From: Nymphalis io
Lineage: Eukaryota > Arthropoda > Insecta > Lepidoptera > Nymphalidae
Assembly (NCBI RefSeq): GCF_905147045.1
Contig: NC_065918.1
Coordinates: 6,076,001-6,140,000, forward strand
Direction of reading: 5' to 3'
DNA length: 64,000 nt
In this document: positions 26,856 through 40,300 of the stretch, in pieces
Numbering within the stretch: the first letter of the stretch is position 1
Layout of the letters: every line of letters begins with the position of its first letter
Position numbers and translations under genes: made by a program
Notes under the pieces: generated by a model
Told to the model about the DNA's origin: nothing
Databases searched by the model: none
Seen by the model: the letters and a program-made list of their open reading frames with translations, nothing else

Positions 26856-28050
26856 ATTATAGTCTATCCAAATCACAAATGTAGTAAAGACAAATAAACT
26901 ACTTTGACATTGAATTGGTACGATAAGATTGGTCGAGATTATACGAGTAGATTCGTTAACAAATCGCTTTTTGAATATCGGCGAAGTTATTATCGAACCA
27001 AAAGTAAAATATTATATATATATAACTACTTATATCCATATATAAATATATCCATATATAATAGTGTTATATTATAAACGAAGTTATATTCATCAATAAC
27101 TGTTTGTAGTGCATTACATAGCAGTACAATTACCGAATCGCATGTAATATGTAAATTTAAGGTTTATTTACCTATACTCCTTCTTTAATGGAATAGGCTT
27201 TAGATTCATTTCATTTAGATAGGAAATAGGGTAAGAAGTGGCTTATATTCTTTAAAACACTAACAGCTGAAATACAAAAAATACAATCACGAATTAATTT
27301 CATGCTCAAAAAATTGGTCGAATATTTTTTGATACATGTATGATATAATATACACAGGCTAAATACGCCGCCTCTTCGAAAAAAAATTCAATGAAAAAAA
27401 ATATGTCATTGATTGCTACAAAGTAAATTTGTTTCTGACACACTTCTGCCATAAATTTTTATTTTGCTTCGTAGGTTTTATGAATAAAAATCATATTCTT
27501 GGTACACAAATAATTTTATAGTAGATAACACACATAAGACAAGCTTTCGCTAAACATAGAGTTACATTCTTCGTAATTAAAAGAAAAAGGAACAACCTGA
27601 TTTAGGTTTCCTTTCTTGAGCATTCAATTTTGAATAAAGTTTATTCTACACGAAAGAAAAACAATAAGGAACAACCAGCTTTATAGCACTGTGCCATAAA
27701 ATCTAGGAAGAACGATGAGAGGTGCTACAGTAAGGTTCATAGCGACGCGGCTCCATTTGCAAAGGCACTTTTCTATTATACGGTAGATACGTTCGACAAC
27801 CTTATAGTGCCTTGTTACAATATATACGAATGTTTATGAATATATAATGCAACGGTACTCTCAGAATAGAGTTTTATTTTTCGGTTTTGTAACCATTATA
27901 ATATTTAATTTATAATAAACATTATTATAGAAATGTCAATTTAAAATGAAATATTAATTTCCAATTTGTTATTGAATATCACACATGTTCGAAATATTAA
28001 TTATCAATTCATTAAAGCTCAACTATATTAACATTAAATTTTTGTTTCAG

Positions 28051-28356
28051 CCAAAATGTGGACTCTAGCGCCACTGGTGATTCGGTTGACTGCCGTCTCG
28101 CTGGTGGCGCTCGCCCTTGCCGATGGTGGCTCGGAAAGTCGCTCCTTGGATGCGGTGAAGCTTCCAAAGCGCACGACTGTTATGCCAATACGGAACTCCG
28201 GGGCCGGTCAAAGAAAACAGGAACGCCGACGCAAGCTACGCCGGACTACAACGACTAAAACCACTACAACATCCACAACTCCGATGTACGACGATGATGA
28301 CGAGCACACCACCCCAGCCATTACGACCACAGTTGACCCGCGGTCTTTTGATCACA
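28051..28356 (+). CDS. Ddr: Ddr exon 1 of the coding region: signal peptide and Thr-rich linker
   Basis: A strong polypyrimidine/AG acceptor ends at 28050 and the ATG is at 28056, so the transcript has at least one 5'UTR exon upstream. The donor gtaagt follows 28356 (one base of the next codon carried over). Residues 1-22 form a hydrophobic signal peptide with an ALA-type cleavage site. Residues 53-63 are very basic (KQERRRKLRR), residues 64-75 are almost all Thr/Lys, and 79-82 are DDDD. This low-complexity linker of about 80 residues before the discoidin domain is absent from vertebrate DDRs and may be O-glycosylated. Confidence 0.88.
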
Positions 28357-31300
28357 GTAAGTAAAATTCAATAACCCATGTTTGGCTGGATGGATGAATT
28401 TCATATCAAATGGATTCATAGTTTTTGAGTGAAACGTATAAAGTTGCCTTAAATGGAAGGGAATACTATTTCCATTTCCCTTTCCATTAAAAAAGAATAA
28501 TTTCAACGCCCTATAAAACATAACAATACCCATTCTAATCTACTTGAAGAGGCAACGTTAATTTCGCCAAGAACTAAGAACTCTTAATGACCTCTCTGCA
28601 AATCTAATAGTACTTGAAACTGAGTCACGCAGAAATCTTGCCGTGGGACCATCAGGAGATCTAAAACCCAAATAATATATATCTTCTGTAACTATAATAT
28701 TCAATTAGTAAAGAACAGAGAACAAAAGAGCGAATATCTTTTAACTACTAAAGGAAAACTTTCTACTGCGAGTTGGAGATAGAATTGAGCCTGCATAATC
28801 CGTCTATTCTAAAGCTTGTCTATAGACAAAAAATATATTTTAAAATGATTTACGCCATTTTATTTTTCACTATAACTTATTTTTTTTTGTGAGACAAAAA
28901 GACAGACGTAACGTAGCAAGCAATGTTGGAACATGCGATAGTATTCTTCAAACGTCAAGCGCGTCTTGAATAGGAAACATTGCATCGTATCCGTTAAGCG
29001 CATAGTTTCCAAGGGGTAGCCTTAAGGAATGGGCCAAAACGTGAAAACATCCAAATTGTTGTTGCCGACAAAGTAGGAAAGTAATTCGAGAGTGTAACTC
29101 CCCGGTCATCGAGGGAATGCGCTGAGTTAAAGCAATCGACATATTTGCCTTTCAAGTATTTTAATTTCAGAATCCTTACGCTTTAGAGGCATAGTGAAAA
29201 TAAACTGAAGTTATAAAATATTCGTTATTATGATATAACCCGTTACGTACCCGCATGACATTATTATTTATTAAAGTTAACAATGTATAACAATTTTATA
29301 AAGTTCTCTAAAACTGAAAAATTGCAAAGGTCAAATTAAGACGGTGAGAGACTCCCCCTTATGAAGACGAGGGGAGCGGGTCGTCATTTCACGCCTCTTG
29401 AGCGCGTATCGAACCAATATTAGGTTTATTAGATAGATGGGCCAATGTAAAAAGCGATTATTTATTTTCACTTCCTTATTTGTCCGTATATCTAAATATT
29501 ACCAAGGTGGTAAATGACATTTGTGAGTCGTGGACAGCTTATCTTTTTCTTTTTTTTTTGAAGGCGGACGAGCATCCTCCTGATGGTAAGTGGTAACCAA
29601 CGCCCTTAGACATTGGCATTCTAAGAAATGTCAACCATCGCTTACATAGCCAATGCGCCACCAACCTTGGAAACTAAGATTTTATGTCCCTTGTGCCTGT
29701 AATTACACTGGCTCACTCACCCTTCAAAACCGGAACACAACAATATCGAGTACTGCTGTTTTGCGGTTGAATATCCTGGGTGTCACCTACCCAGAGGAGC
29801 TTGCACAAAACCCTACCACAAGTAGGAAACTTAAACAGATAAGATGTAATAAGAAAGAATATATTATACAACACGTTAATACTTAACAAATTAATACTTT
29901 GAAACCGGATATTCTCATACTAAACAGATAATTATATGACGTCCTATTACAAACGAAACTACATCCAAATTATATATTTGAAAAATAAAAGAATAAGTTC
30001 ACATTGAAGTAATATTTGCCATAATTTGAAGTTCAATTTCGCAACGAAATTCGATATCGTATGCTTTGGAAAAAGTTCACATACTTTGTATTTCAGGAAC
30101 ATAACCGCAGCATTCAAAATGCTCAGAGAGCGGCGCACCTATTTCCAATTTTCCTCAAGTTTTCCGTATTACGTGAACCGGACCGACCGCGATACGTACG
30201 AAGACTAACCGTATAATATCCATTATTACACGAGTCCGAATACAAAATTACAGAACGTTGGAGAAACTTTTGAAGTTAAAAAGTATAAATAATTTTTCAC
30301 CCTTACATAGACTTAATTTTAGGAATAATATCGATCGTCACCGATTAATTATAAAATTATACACTAAATGCTGCTATAATTAAGATAATATCGATTTTGA
30401 ATTACAATGTGTATTTTATCGGAAGGGTTTATAGGGAAGGAAAATTTAAATTGTCGTGGTTAATGTGAAAACAATTTTTATGACCATTCAAATCAACCGC
30501 TGTACGTGACAGGCATGTTGATAATGGCACTTGAAATACTACACTCCGCCCAAATACGAAAATACTTAAATACAAAAAACAAACGTGATGGAACTACGCT
30601 TGATATGTAATTTTATAATATTTTATGAATAGAAATGGATGATGTATGTCATATATATATATATTAAGTAACTTTGACAACGTTTGACCGATCACCGTGA
30701 AGGTTGGCAAATATATTGTATTCGAGGAAAAGGTTTTTAAACCACCCACTTTGTTATAAACTACCGCTAAATGGCGCGGCTATACGTAAAATTCTATACT
30801 GTAGAATCGATAATCATAATAAGCGGTATATATACATAGGCAGAATTACACTTGCCGAGTTCTTATAGAGTTTTAGATAAAACTATTTTTCACCAACTTT
30901 TTCGCCTGCGTGTGAAGAGGGTAGATTTTAGGTACCATAATATATAATGCATAATTTCATTATGATTGGCAGAGTTGTTTGGCGTTACAAACGAACAAAT
31001 AAACAAACACATTTTCTGATGTATAACATTGGTAAGGCTTGTATAATTATTTATATAGTGAAACTCCTTACAACGACGACTTTTATTCAATTGTTAACTC
31101 AAACAATCCAATATATTCAAAACTAAAACTAAACCGAATATGTAGTAAAATATTTCATACGAGAAAGAAAGGACTTGCCGACTCTATAATAACGTGTGGC
31201 CGATTCTTTGAATTTAAGGGTTAGCTGCTCATGCAGCAATGAGGTCTGTAAAACAAGCTTCTATGAAATAACAAGAACTCTATTTCACGCCCCTCATAAC

Positions 31301-34300
31301 CTTTCAGTCCTTGCGATATTTTTATTACAAATTTTACAAAGAAAACCGTTTAACTTTCTATTCAAAGAAAACATTATTTTAAAACTTATTCTTATTACTA
31401 TTTAATAACGAGTATTTCAAACGATTCAATGTTTACATCGGTATCTATCAAAATAGATGAATAACTATTTTTATCGGTTATATTGCAAGAGTGTAAATGA
31501 TTTATGCTTCTATTTAAGTGCTTCGTTATATTATTACACTACTCGCTGTTTCGCGCGATTTTCTGAACTTAGAAATTACTTGTTTCCGTGGATTGTAGCA
31601 AAATTTTAATATAAAATATGTAACCTTCTTTAATAACCGAACTATCTTACGCAACAGTTTTTTTCGAATCGCAATAGTAGGTCCTGAGATTAACTAGTTC
31701 AAACAAATAATCAAAGCCGCAGAAACTAGATAGTCATCATCATCATCATCATCATCATCATATCAGATGGAAAACGTCCATTGCTGGAGTAAGCCCTCCC
31801 CCAAAGTATTTCCACCATTTATTCGATAAAGCTTAAACATTAGTTGAACCGTAAACATTTTTATTTCGAAATCGATTGTCATTCCGAAAACATAAGTTTT
31901 TCTCATTCTATAAAATTACAAAAACATGAAATCCTGTTTTCTGCTACCACAACGAAATCACGCATACATTTCAGGAACTGGCAACACCATATACAGCTTC
32001 AAACTGCTCCAACAAAGCGGTGAATTAAATTTACGCTTCGTACAGAAAAAAACTAGTTACAACAGGAAATTGGCGAAGACAGTGACAAATTGTGCTCGCA
32101 AGAGCAAGGTATTCGAGCTCACTCTAACATACGACTACCTTGCATTATTTTTATTTCGGGGAGCCGGCTCGCATATGAGATTAAACACGTGTACTCGAAT
32201 AATCGTTACTGGCTTAACGAAATTATCTCTACATTGAAGCCAAGTTATTAATGTGATAAAATTCCAGCACACTTCAAACTTTTACGCTGAAAAATATTTA
32301 CTTTCTCATTTTTATCAAAATATTCATATAAGTTTTTTACTTATATATATATATATATTATGATTACATTATATTATGATATATTTTGATTTACAAAGTG
32401 TGTTCTATGGATTTTTATTAGTAAATCGAGTTACATTATATTAATAATGTCACTTGCTAAAAAAATATAAAAGTTTTCCAAGGAAAATAAAGGGAACAAC
32501 TATTTAATTACAAAGAGAAAAGTTTGAATCGCATTGTTTTTTTTAAATAACTGAATTCAACTTATTCGCCTCTCTGCAATGTGCTTGAACAGATGCCAAG
32601 TAAACCCGCCAAGTCACTTTAACAAACCGTAACGAAGCAAGTTTTCTAACTATTTAATAAGTTATTAAGATTTCAATATAAATAGATATAACCACATATA
32701 CCTACTTCATAATCAACTACAAGAATTTAACCTAATATTCCATAATTCGCATATTCCTTCAGGAAGAGTATGTTCAAATTATATTCATATAAAATATTAT
32801 TTGTAATCTTATAATTTATAATCTTATCAATTTAGTATATTTTGTGTAATCTTATAAATATATTATAACATTTAAAATAATGATATAGCAACGGAGAGGT
32901 GGCATGGCGGCATAAAAGAGGGTCATGCTGTTTGCCGTCCCGTATGCCGATACGGATCATTCTTACCGCGGCACGTCAATAGATGATACATATTAAAAAC
33001 ATTTATAACACTTCCCTATTATAACAGTGAGAGTATTGTAAGATCATAGTGATTAGATCGCTTAGATAAACATATAACACATGAAATGCGTTGTTTTATT
33101 CTTAAAAATTAATTGAAATAATAATAATAATGCTGAGTATATGCGCAAGAACAGTTGCACTTTCCAATCTCTCACTCTGATTATCCGATTGGACGGCAAT
33201 CCGACACAACCAGAGATAACTCATGTGCAAAACATTATGTAGCGCGGGAAACACTGCCAACTTCCAAGCTTTTCAGGATAAGAATATTCTAACAAAAATT
33301 TGCCCAACTCGGCATTGACATTATTGATTCGAACCAAGAACCTCGAGATATGCAGTTTTCTTACCAAACCAGCTGCGAGGCAGTCAAAATAAATAATGTG
33401 CACTACATAAATTAAGAATATTTTCTTAAAGCCAGCTTTATTCGTACCAAATTTTATTAAAATAATTTACAGCGGGCGCGGGGCGAAAGCGTTACTCTGT
33501 TATTAATACAATTCAGTTATTCCGATTCAATTAAATGTATAATAAACATAAAAGCGAATAGCCTTAACTTTTGTGAATAAATAATCAACGCAACGCTGCA
33601 AATAACGACATAACAACACACTTCTGAAACATGTTGAAATCAACTTTCCGAAAATATTACAGTCATGTATTTTAATTGATTTATATCAAACTAATTATTT
33701 TCTTCTGCTTCTTCACCAGCGTGTAAGAGGGGTCAGATTTTAGGTTAGTATGTCCTTTTCTGTATGCAAATTTCAACATGTATGCAAATTTCATGATTAT
33801 CGGTTGAGTAGTTAAGATGTGAAAGCGAAACAAACAAACTCAGTTACCCACTTATATTATCAGTTAGGATAGTATGTTGTCTGCTAAATCTAATAACAAA
33901 CTTTTAACCGTTCACTGGGATTGTCGAATGAAATCATAATCAAATTTTTTAATATAAATAACCTATTTCATATTTTATGCTACAATATATTAATAAAGAA
34001 TATGTTATAAGTCAAGTCCGTGACACAAACTTAGAGTTAAACGTACAAACTTCCGTATTTATTATATTTGTAATTATATTTAATATAATATGTTATATAA
34101 TAAAAACAATTTCATCTTAAGATTAACCCAAGCCAGTACACCAAGCTTTCTTAAGAAACGGAAAAAAACCAGAGCCATTGATAACCATTTGTTGAAATGG
34201 TAGTGGTATCAAAGCACAATACCTGAGGGAACTTAACTATGGTTCATGTAAAACTTATGGTTTACGTAAAAAAAAAACATTTTTAACACAATTTTAAGCA

Positions 34301-37300
34301 AACTAAATCAGTACAATTATATAGATCAAGTCAGTAAAACTATATAGTTTAAATTACAAAAAAAAAGTGAAAATATGTTAATGCTCTAACTCTTAATGTT
34401 GTTTTTGGTAGCGTAATAATATCGACCAAATTATACCGTCACATTATCCACCCTTTAAAAATAAATGAGATATTGTTTCGCTAAATACCGTAGAGTAGAA
34501 AAACGCAATTTTTCATATTTTCATACAAAACGTGGTATTCATCAATAAGAGAAGCGACCATATTATATTAAATAGTCGAGCTTATAATTATAATAGGATA
34601 AGATAGATTTAGCAAAACCAAAGACCTAATTTGGAGCTTGTGTAAAGCAAATAGTCGCTGATTGGTAATATTGAGTAAACTTCCTCTGATGATCATAAAC
34701 TGACCATCTATGCAAACATCTTAGTAGTATATACTCGTAAGATAGATATTGGACATAGCAATTGAATATCGCCAAATGAATATATTGAAAGTCATCTATT
34801 ACTCTGTATGTCTGGTAACAATTTTGTATATCCATTTACATATATTATCTCTATAAAAGCAACGATAAAGTTACCCGCTTAAATATTTATAAAACATTTG
34901 ATAAAATTTTCTGTGCCAGGTCCCTTTCAGATTGAATTATATAACAATATTTTATTTTTACCATAGCAAAATAAATCAATTATATATTAAATATTTTGTA
35001 TCCGTTCAATAATAAATAATAAATATATGTAAAATTAATTTATCAACGATCGTAGTAAGATTTTTATTACAAGCTTTTATATAACTTGCAATGTAATTTA
35101 GTTATAGAATTTATGAATAAAAATGATTGTAAAACTTACAATGTTTGTTAATTAGAATTTATAAGTCTTGCAAGCTGAATAAAATCATGTTTTCTTAACC
35201 CTACTTAGTTGAAATTTTACATGGTTAATACATTTTTATAAAAAGCATGACCTGATTCTGCACCCAGTACTGGACTGGAACTAAAAAACTAAGATTATTT
35301 GTAACTATTAATTGATTAGCTGTAACGCTTTATAAATAATGAATAGATTCGCATTTAACTAATCTGATAGAGAACGTCGGGGGGTCCCAGAGTAGTAGGA
35401 CTTCTAAAAAATATAGTGATATTAACGCATTTTTTTAACGCTGACAAAACGCATTGTGATATTAACACATTGCCCAACGTTAATACAAAATCCTTGATAT
35501 AACAATTAAAAGATAATAAACAAGGTATGAGTGTATCAAAATTTTAAAATAACTTGTTGATTATAGAATCCTAACTAGTTTAAAATCAAATTATTAAAAT
35601 TGTATATGGCATAGCTATTTTGTGTATATTTTAAACCAAATAGCACAAAAAGCGCTTAAAATAACACCTAAAAATAACTCACATACAGCTAATGTTTGCT
35701 TTTAATGTTTTCGGAAATATTTTTATTCAAAAACTTTTTTTGCGAGTAAACACTTTCAAAATATTACAAAAAATCCAAACGCTTCCCGTTATCGCATTGA
35801 ACTACGGAAGCTAAGCCGAAATCTACTCGTATTTGGTCAACAAACCGGTACACAAAAGAATGTTTTCTATATTTTAGTGCACTATTTTTTCAATTCCAAT
35901 AAAAGAGCTTAAAAAACACACTGCAAAAGTGATAGCAAATACCTTGATTGAACGCGTACACATTATTTGTTTTCTAAACAAATGTACAAACTTGTTTTTC
36001 TTTACAATCATTTAAAAATTTAATTTATTTTTTATTGCACAGTCTACTGTGAAAACATGAGTCTCAAACAGAGATGACGTATTGAAATCTGCACAAGCAA
36101 TCTGATTTTATATATATTGAGGTATTGAAAGGAAATTTGGTCGAGTCGAACGAATTTCTAGCATAGGTTGGTGCCCCCAAACCGGGGTGGAACTGCGTGG
36201 TGGGTGAAACCTTCTCCTTTAAAAGAACCAATCAAGTAGTGGGACATTAAGTTTGAAACTTATAAGTAAAAAAAATGCGTTATAAATTACCTCAAGTTCA
36301 GCTATCAAGGAACATATTATATTACTGAGAAAATTTAAAAAATGGTTTTTATACATAACATACGCGTATCCGACAATTCCTAGAAGACAAGTAGAATAAT
36401 TGGAGCGTTAGTGATACACACCCATTCGTTCCTGCACAAATCCGATGATGATAGTAACCACTAGAAATAATTCATTTAAAAAACATTTCAGGCAGATAAC
36501 TTTAAACACATGCCCAGAACAGAATTCAATTTATTCGTAAAGTCATAAAGGATATTAGCCCGTCGGCAATAGATGTTACCATGAACAATTACAGTTAGGT
36601 TTAATTCTCATCTTAAAGGCAAACAATGCGGACGGCAACCGTAAACAAAACAATTACAGTCCTAGGGAGGGTAGTTACGGATACCCTTCAAAAGTTTCAA
36701 CCTTCTGTCTTGAAGTTATGTGTCTTATAATAAATCACTGAGGAGTTGCTATTTAATGGTGGATTCACATTATTAAATCTGATCGTTTCGGACTTCCTTC
36801 AACGTGATATAGCTTCAAGCTATGTAATTACGAAAATAAATTTGGTGGTATATGAAATACTATATATAAAATATTGTACATTAACTCATTAAATATGAAC
36901 AGTGAAATATTGTAACCAATATATGAACTAAAAGTTGTTATTATAACGTTTGAAGGGTGAGTGAGCCAGTGTAATTACAGGCACAAGGGACATAACATCT
37001 TAGTTCCCAAGGTTGGTGGCGCATTGGCTATAAGCGATGGTTGACATTTCTTACAATGCCAATGTCTAAGGGCGTTTGGTGACCACTTACCATCAGGTGG
37101 CCCATATGCTCGTCCACCTTCCTATTCTATAAAAAAAAAAAAAGAAACATTAATAATAATAATGATAATGTCTAGTTACTTCCCGTAAATCGTAAGTGCA
37201 GAATTTTCTAAAGATTAAAAGAAATGGTTGATATATGAAGTAGTCTTGCCAGTTTTCGACAGAAATGTTCTCATGACGACTATGTTTTCAAACATTACTA

Positions 37301-40300
37301 TATCTCATAATAACTACATAACTGTTAAATGTTTTTAAATTAAAGAGTGAAAATTCCATGTCTATCGAATAAGCAAATTTTGAGTAAATCTGAAACAAGA
37401 AATAAACAAAACTTAATTTTCCTTATATTAGATTTGATTACAATCTCATATTTCCAACATCATTATTTTTATACATATTAACATGAAAAATTTATATCAT
37501 AATTCGATATCTGGCAATTCAGTAGACTCATAAAACTCAGACTACTTAAACGTTAAATTGGGCGAAAAAGTCTAACATGTTAAATTAGAAGCAACGCTGC
37601 GAGAAAATAATTGGATTTGATATGTTTTGAATTTCAATCAATTTAATATAATAATGTTCGATGAGTATATTTTTGTGAGTTTAACAATAATTTTCTTTGG
37701 AGAGCATTTGCAGACGACTCGTATTGGAGAGATGTAATGAGCATTCTGTACGTCTGTCTGAGTGGCGAGATACCCGTGCTACGTCATTAATTTCTTCCTA
37801 ATGTCTAAAACGAGCGGGGCTACGTTACGAACCATATTTTGTGTTCACAAGTGCGGCTGTAAAGGCTCTGGGCTTATAATAATTATTTACTCTCTGCCCA
37901 GAATATACTAATATTGAAATAGAACCGAAAACTTTTATAAAAATTAAACATTAAATTACGTTACGTTATGACGTAAACAGTATTGCAATTCTGGGCTTTT
38001 ATACAAAATAATATATTGGTATTTATTAGTGCAAATATTAAATACAAAATTACAATATAAAGTCCAATTCGGATCTAAACCTATTCTATTCCATCTATTT
38101 TATAAATACCGTATCAATTTGCATTCCAAAAGCTCTGTCATCTGTAGTGTAAAATATAAGCGGAGTAGATCGCACATTAAACGTAACAACACAAAATGTT
38201 CTGGAGTTAACTAGACACTGTTAATAATCTAAATCCGTAACTCTTGTTTGAACTGAGATAAATAGCGCCGTATGTTTCAGTTTCAACAACTTGTTCATTT
38301 TGTTTCATCGCCTAATTGCAAACGTTAGTTCGTTATGTAACACGGGCTAATCATTTTAAATTAAAAACTCGCATTTTAATATAAGTTCATTTGAAATATA
38401 ACTATTATTCCATTTACTATCACGTCTAGCGTCTCGCTAGAATACTTAATATTATTTAAACTGCTATAAAGAGTACACGTATTTAATCTAAGTGTAATCA
38501 TAGAATATGATGATGATATTGTTACTTTTTTTATTAGCTATTCAGCGTTAATAAACTATTTAAAAAACAAACAATAACCCATAAAAATTAACGGTAAGGT
38601 AAGGAAATATTGTATTTAAAATTTATAAAGATCACTGATCTCAGCATTATTGAGGCTACCTGTGTAACGTACACACCCAGAAGATTTAAAAAAAACGATG
38701 AATATTTTTATTTTCGCATGCTGTAATTCTCGCGGTGTACTAGCGTTAAGTTTTATATATTTCCTTAGCAGTTCCTTATTCGTGATGTATTTGTAATTCA
38801 ATATTTCGATAAGATCACATAGATACTAGCACCTTAAGAAGTATAACCACTTCTTATATGGTCAATGCGTCGCTATTAACGGAAATGAACAGAAAGAAAG
38901 ATAACAATTTTAACTTCAGTATTTGTAGATACAAATACCCATTTTTTAAATCGAAACACGGTAAGCGGTATAATAAATAGTAGGTTATATGGTGGGTCGG
39001 TGATACCCATAGGTGATAGTTTTAAATAAGTAATTAAGCAGCACAGCTTGAAATACTTAATACTTGAGTATGATCACGTTACTTTCAATTTGCGATTTTC
39101 ATTTATTCACAAATGTATTTAACATAGATGTATAAAAATATTTATCTACTTTGAAGCTATTTCATTAAATATGAATTGGATGTATTCAACCTCTAAATGT
39201 CATTGCAATTAATAACTATGTCATCATTATTTTGATCTTGTTAAAATAATTTGAATGATAATTACACCACAACTAATCGAATAATTTATATATACATTCC
39301 AATATAAAGTATTTATCTGCAAAATATTTATTGTAGCTTTTTATTTAATGTGGATTAAAATTAAATGATCAATGGCAATCCCATATGAGTAGCTTAACTC
39401 ACTCGTTAGAGATGAACTGTATGAAACCGGTAACTATATCGTAGCAATTAATACAGATCAACCACTGCAATGCAATGTAATAGAGTAATAAAAATCTTTA
39501 ACCGATTCATAAAATATAACAAATTTTATTTCCTTCAAAAATTATACTAAATATTTTACTTAAATTATAGTTTAAGAAGGAAAATTTTCGAAACCTCTAC
39601 AAAAATTGTTTCGCACGGTAGTCTTTCTTTTATAAAGATAAACAGCGACACGTGTTCTATGAACTACAGAAAAAAACCAACATTCCACTTCTTAATCAAA
39701 CTACATATAACAGGGAAGTTCAAATTGTCATCTTTCTTTGTAATAGCAGGTGAAATATTTAATTACATAGTAACTTTGTAAAATATTTTAAGCTTTACTT
39801 CTTACACGAGAAACTTATGTTTAAAATGTGCTATCCTTTAAACATTTTATTTGCCATTGTAGCACGTACGAGACACGGCGATCGTTGTAGCTACTGCGGT
39901 TCCGATGCGGTACCAGCGGAAAATTTATGTACCACTGGGCGTGCAAGGCTTGCCCCTACCCAGAACCTTCAAATAAATTCATACGAGTGTGCTTTATTCC
40001 TGCTGTTAGCGCTCCACTGCCGACAGATTTCCATACCTCCGAAACACCGTCATAGTCACGCACCTTTCTAAAGCGAATAGCTGCGCATACTCACAGCTTA
40101 TAAAATATCGTTAGTAGATTTTCAACTCCAGGGGGGCAGACCCTCTTAAATATTAAGTTTCCCAAGAATTTTAAATTAGAGTATTAGGCTCGGCGTCTCA
40201 GCTGAATTAAATATTAACAATGCTATCCAAGCGAACTTGGTGGAGTCTAAAACATCGAATTTTTAATAGTTATTCTCTTTTGCGACAAGCAATTAATGTA

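Larger units (their letters stand above)
23813..28050. other. Region between SdhB-like and Ddr coding exon 1
   Basis: Contains SINE-A and Repeat-D copies (listed separately) and a TATA/CCATATA-rich stretch at 27010-27065. Otherwise it is AT-rich with no recognised gene. It may be part of a Ddr 5'UTR intron, since coding exon 1 begins with a splice acceptor. Confidence 0.65.

Noticed and set aside
28058..28258. Second open frame within Ddr exon 1
   Set aside because: It overlaps the receptor frame out of phase and does not give a signal peptide or join the discoidin exon.
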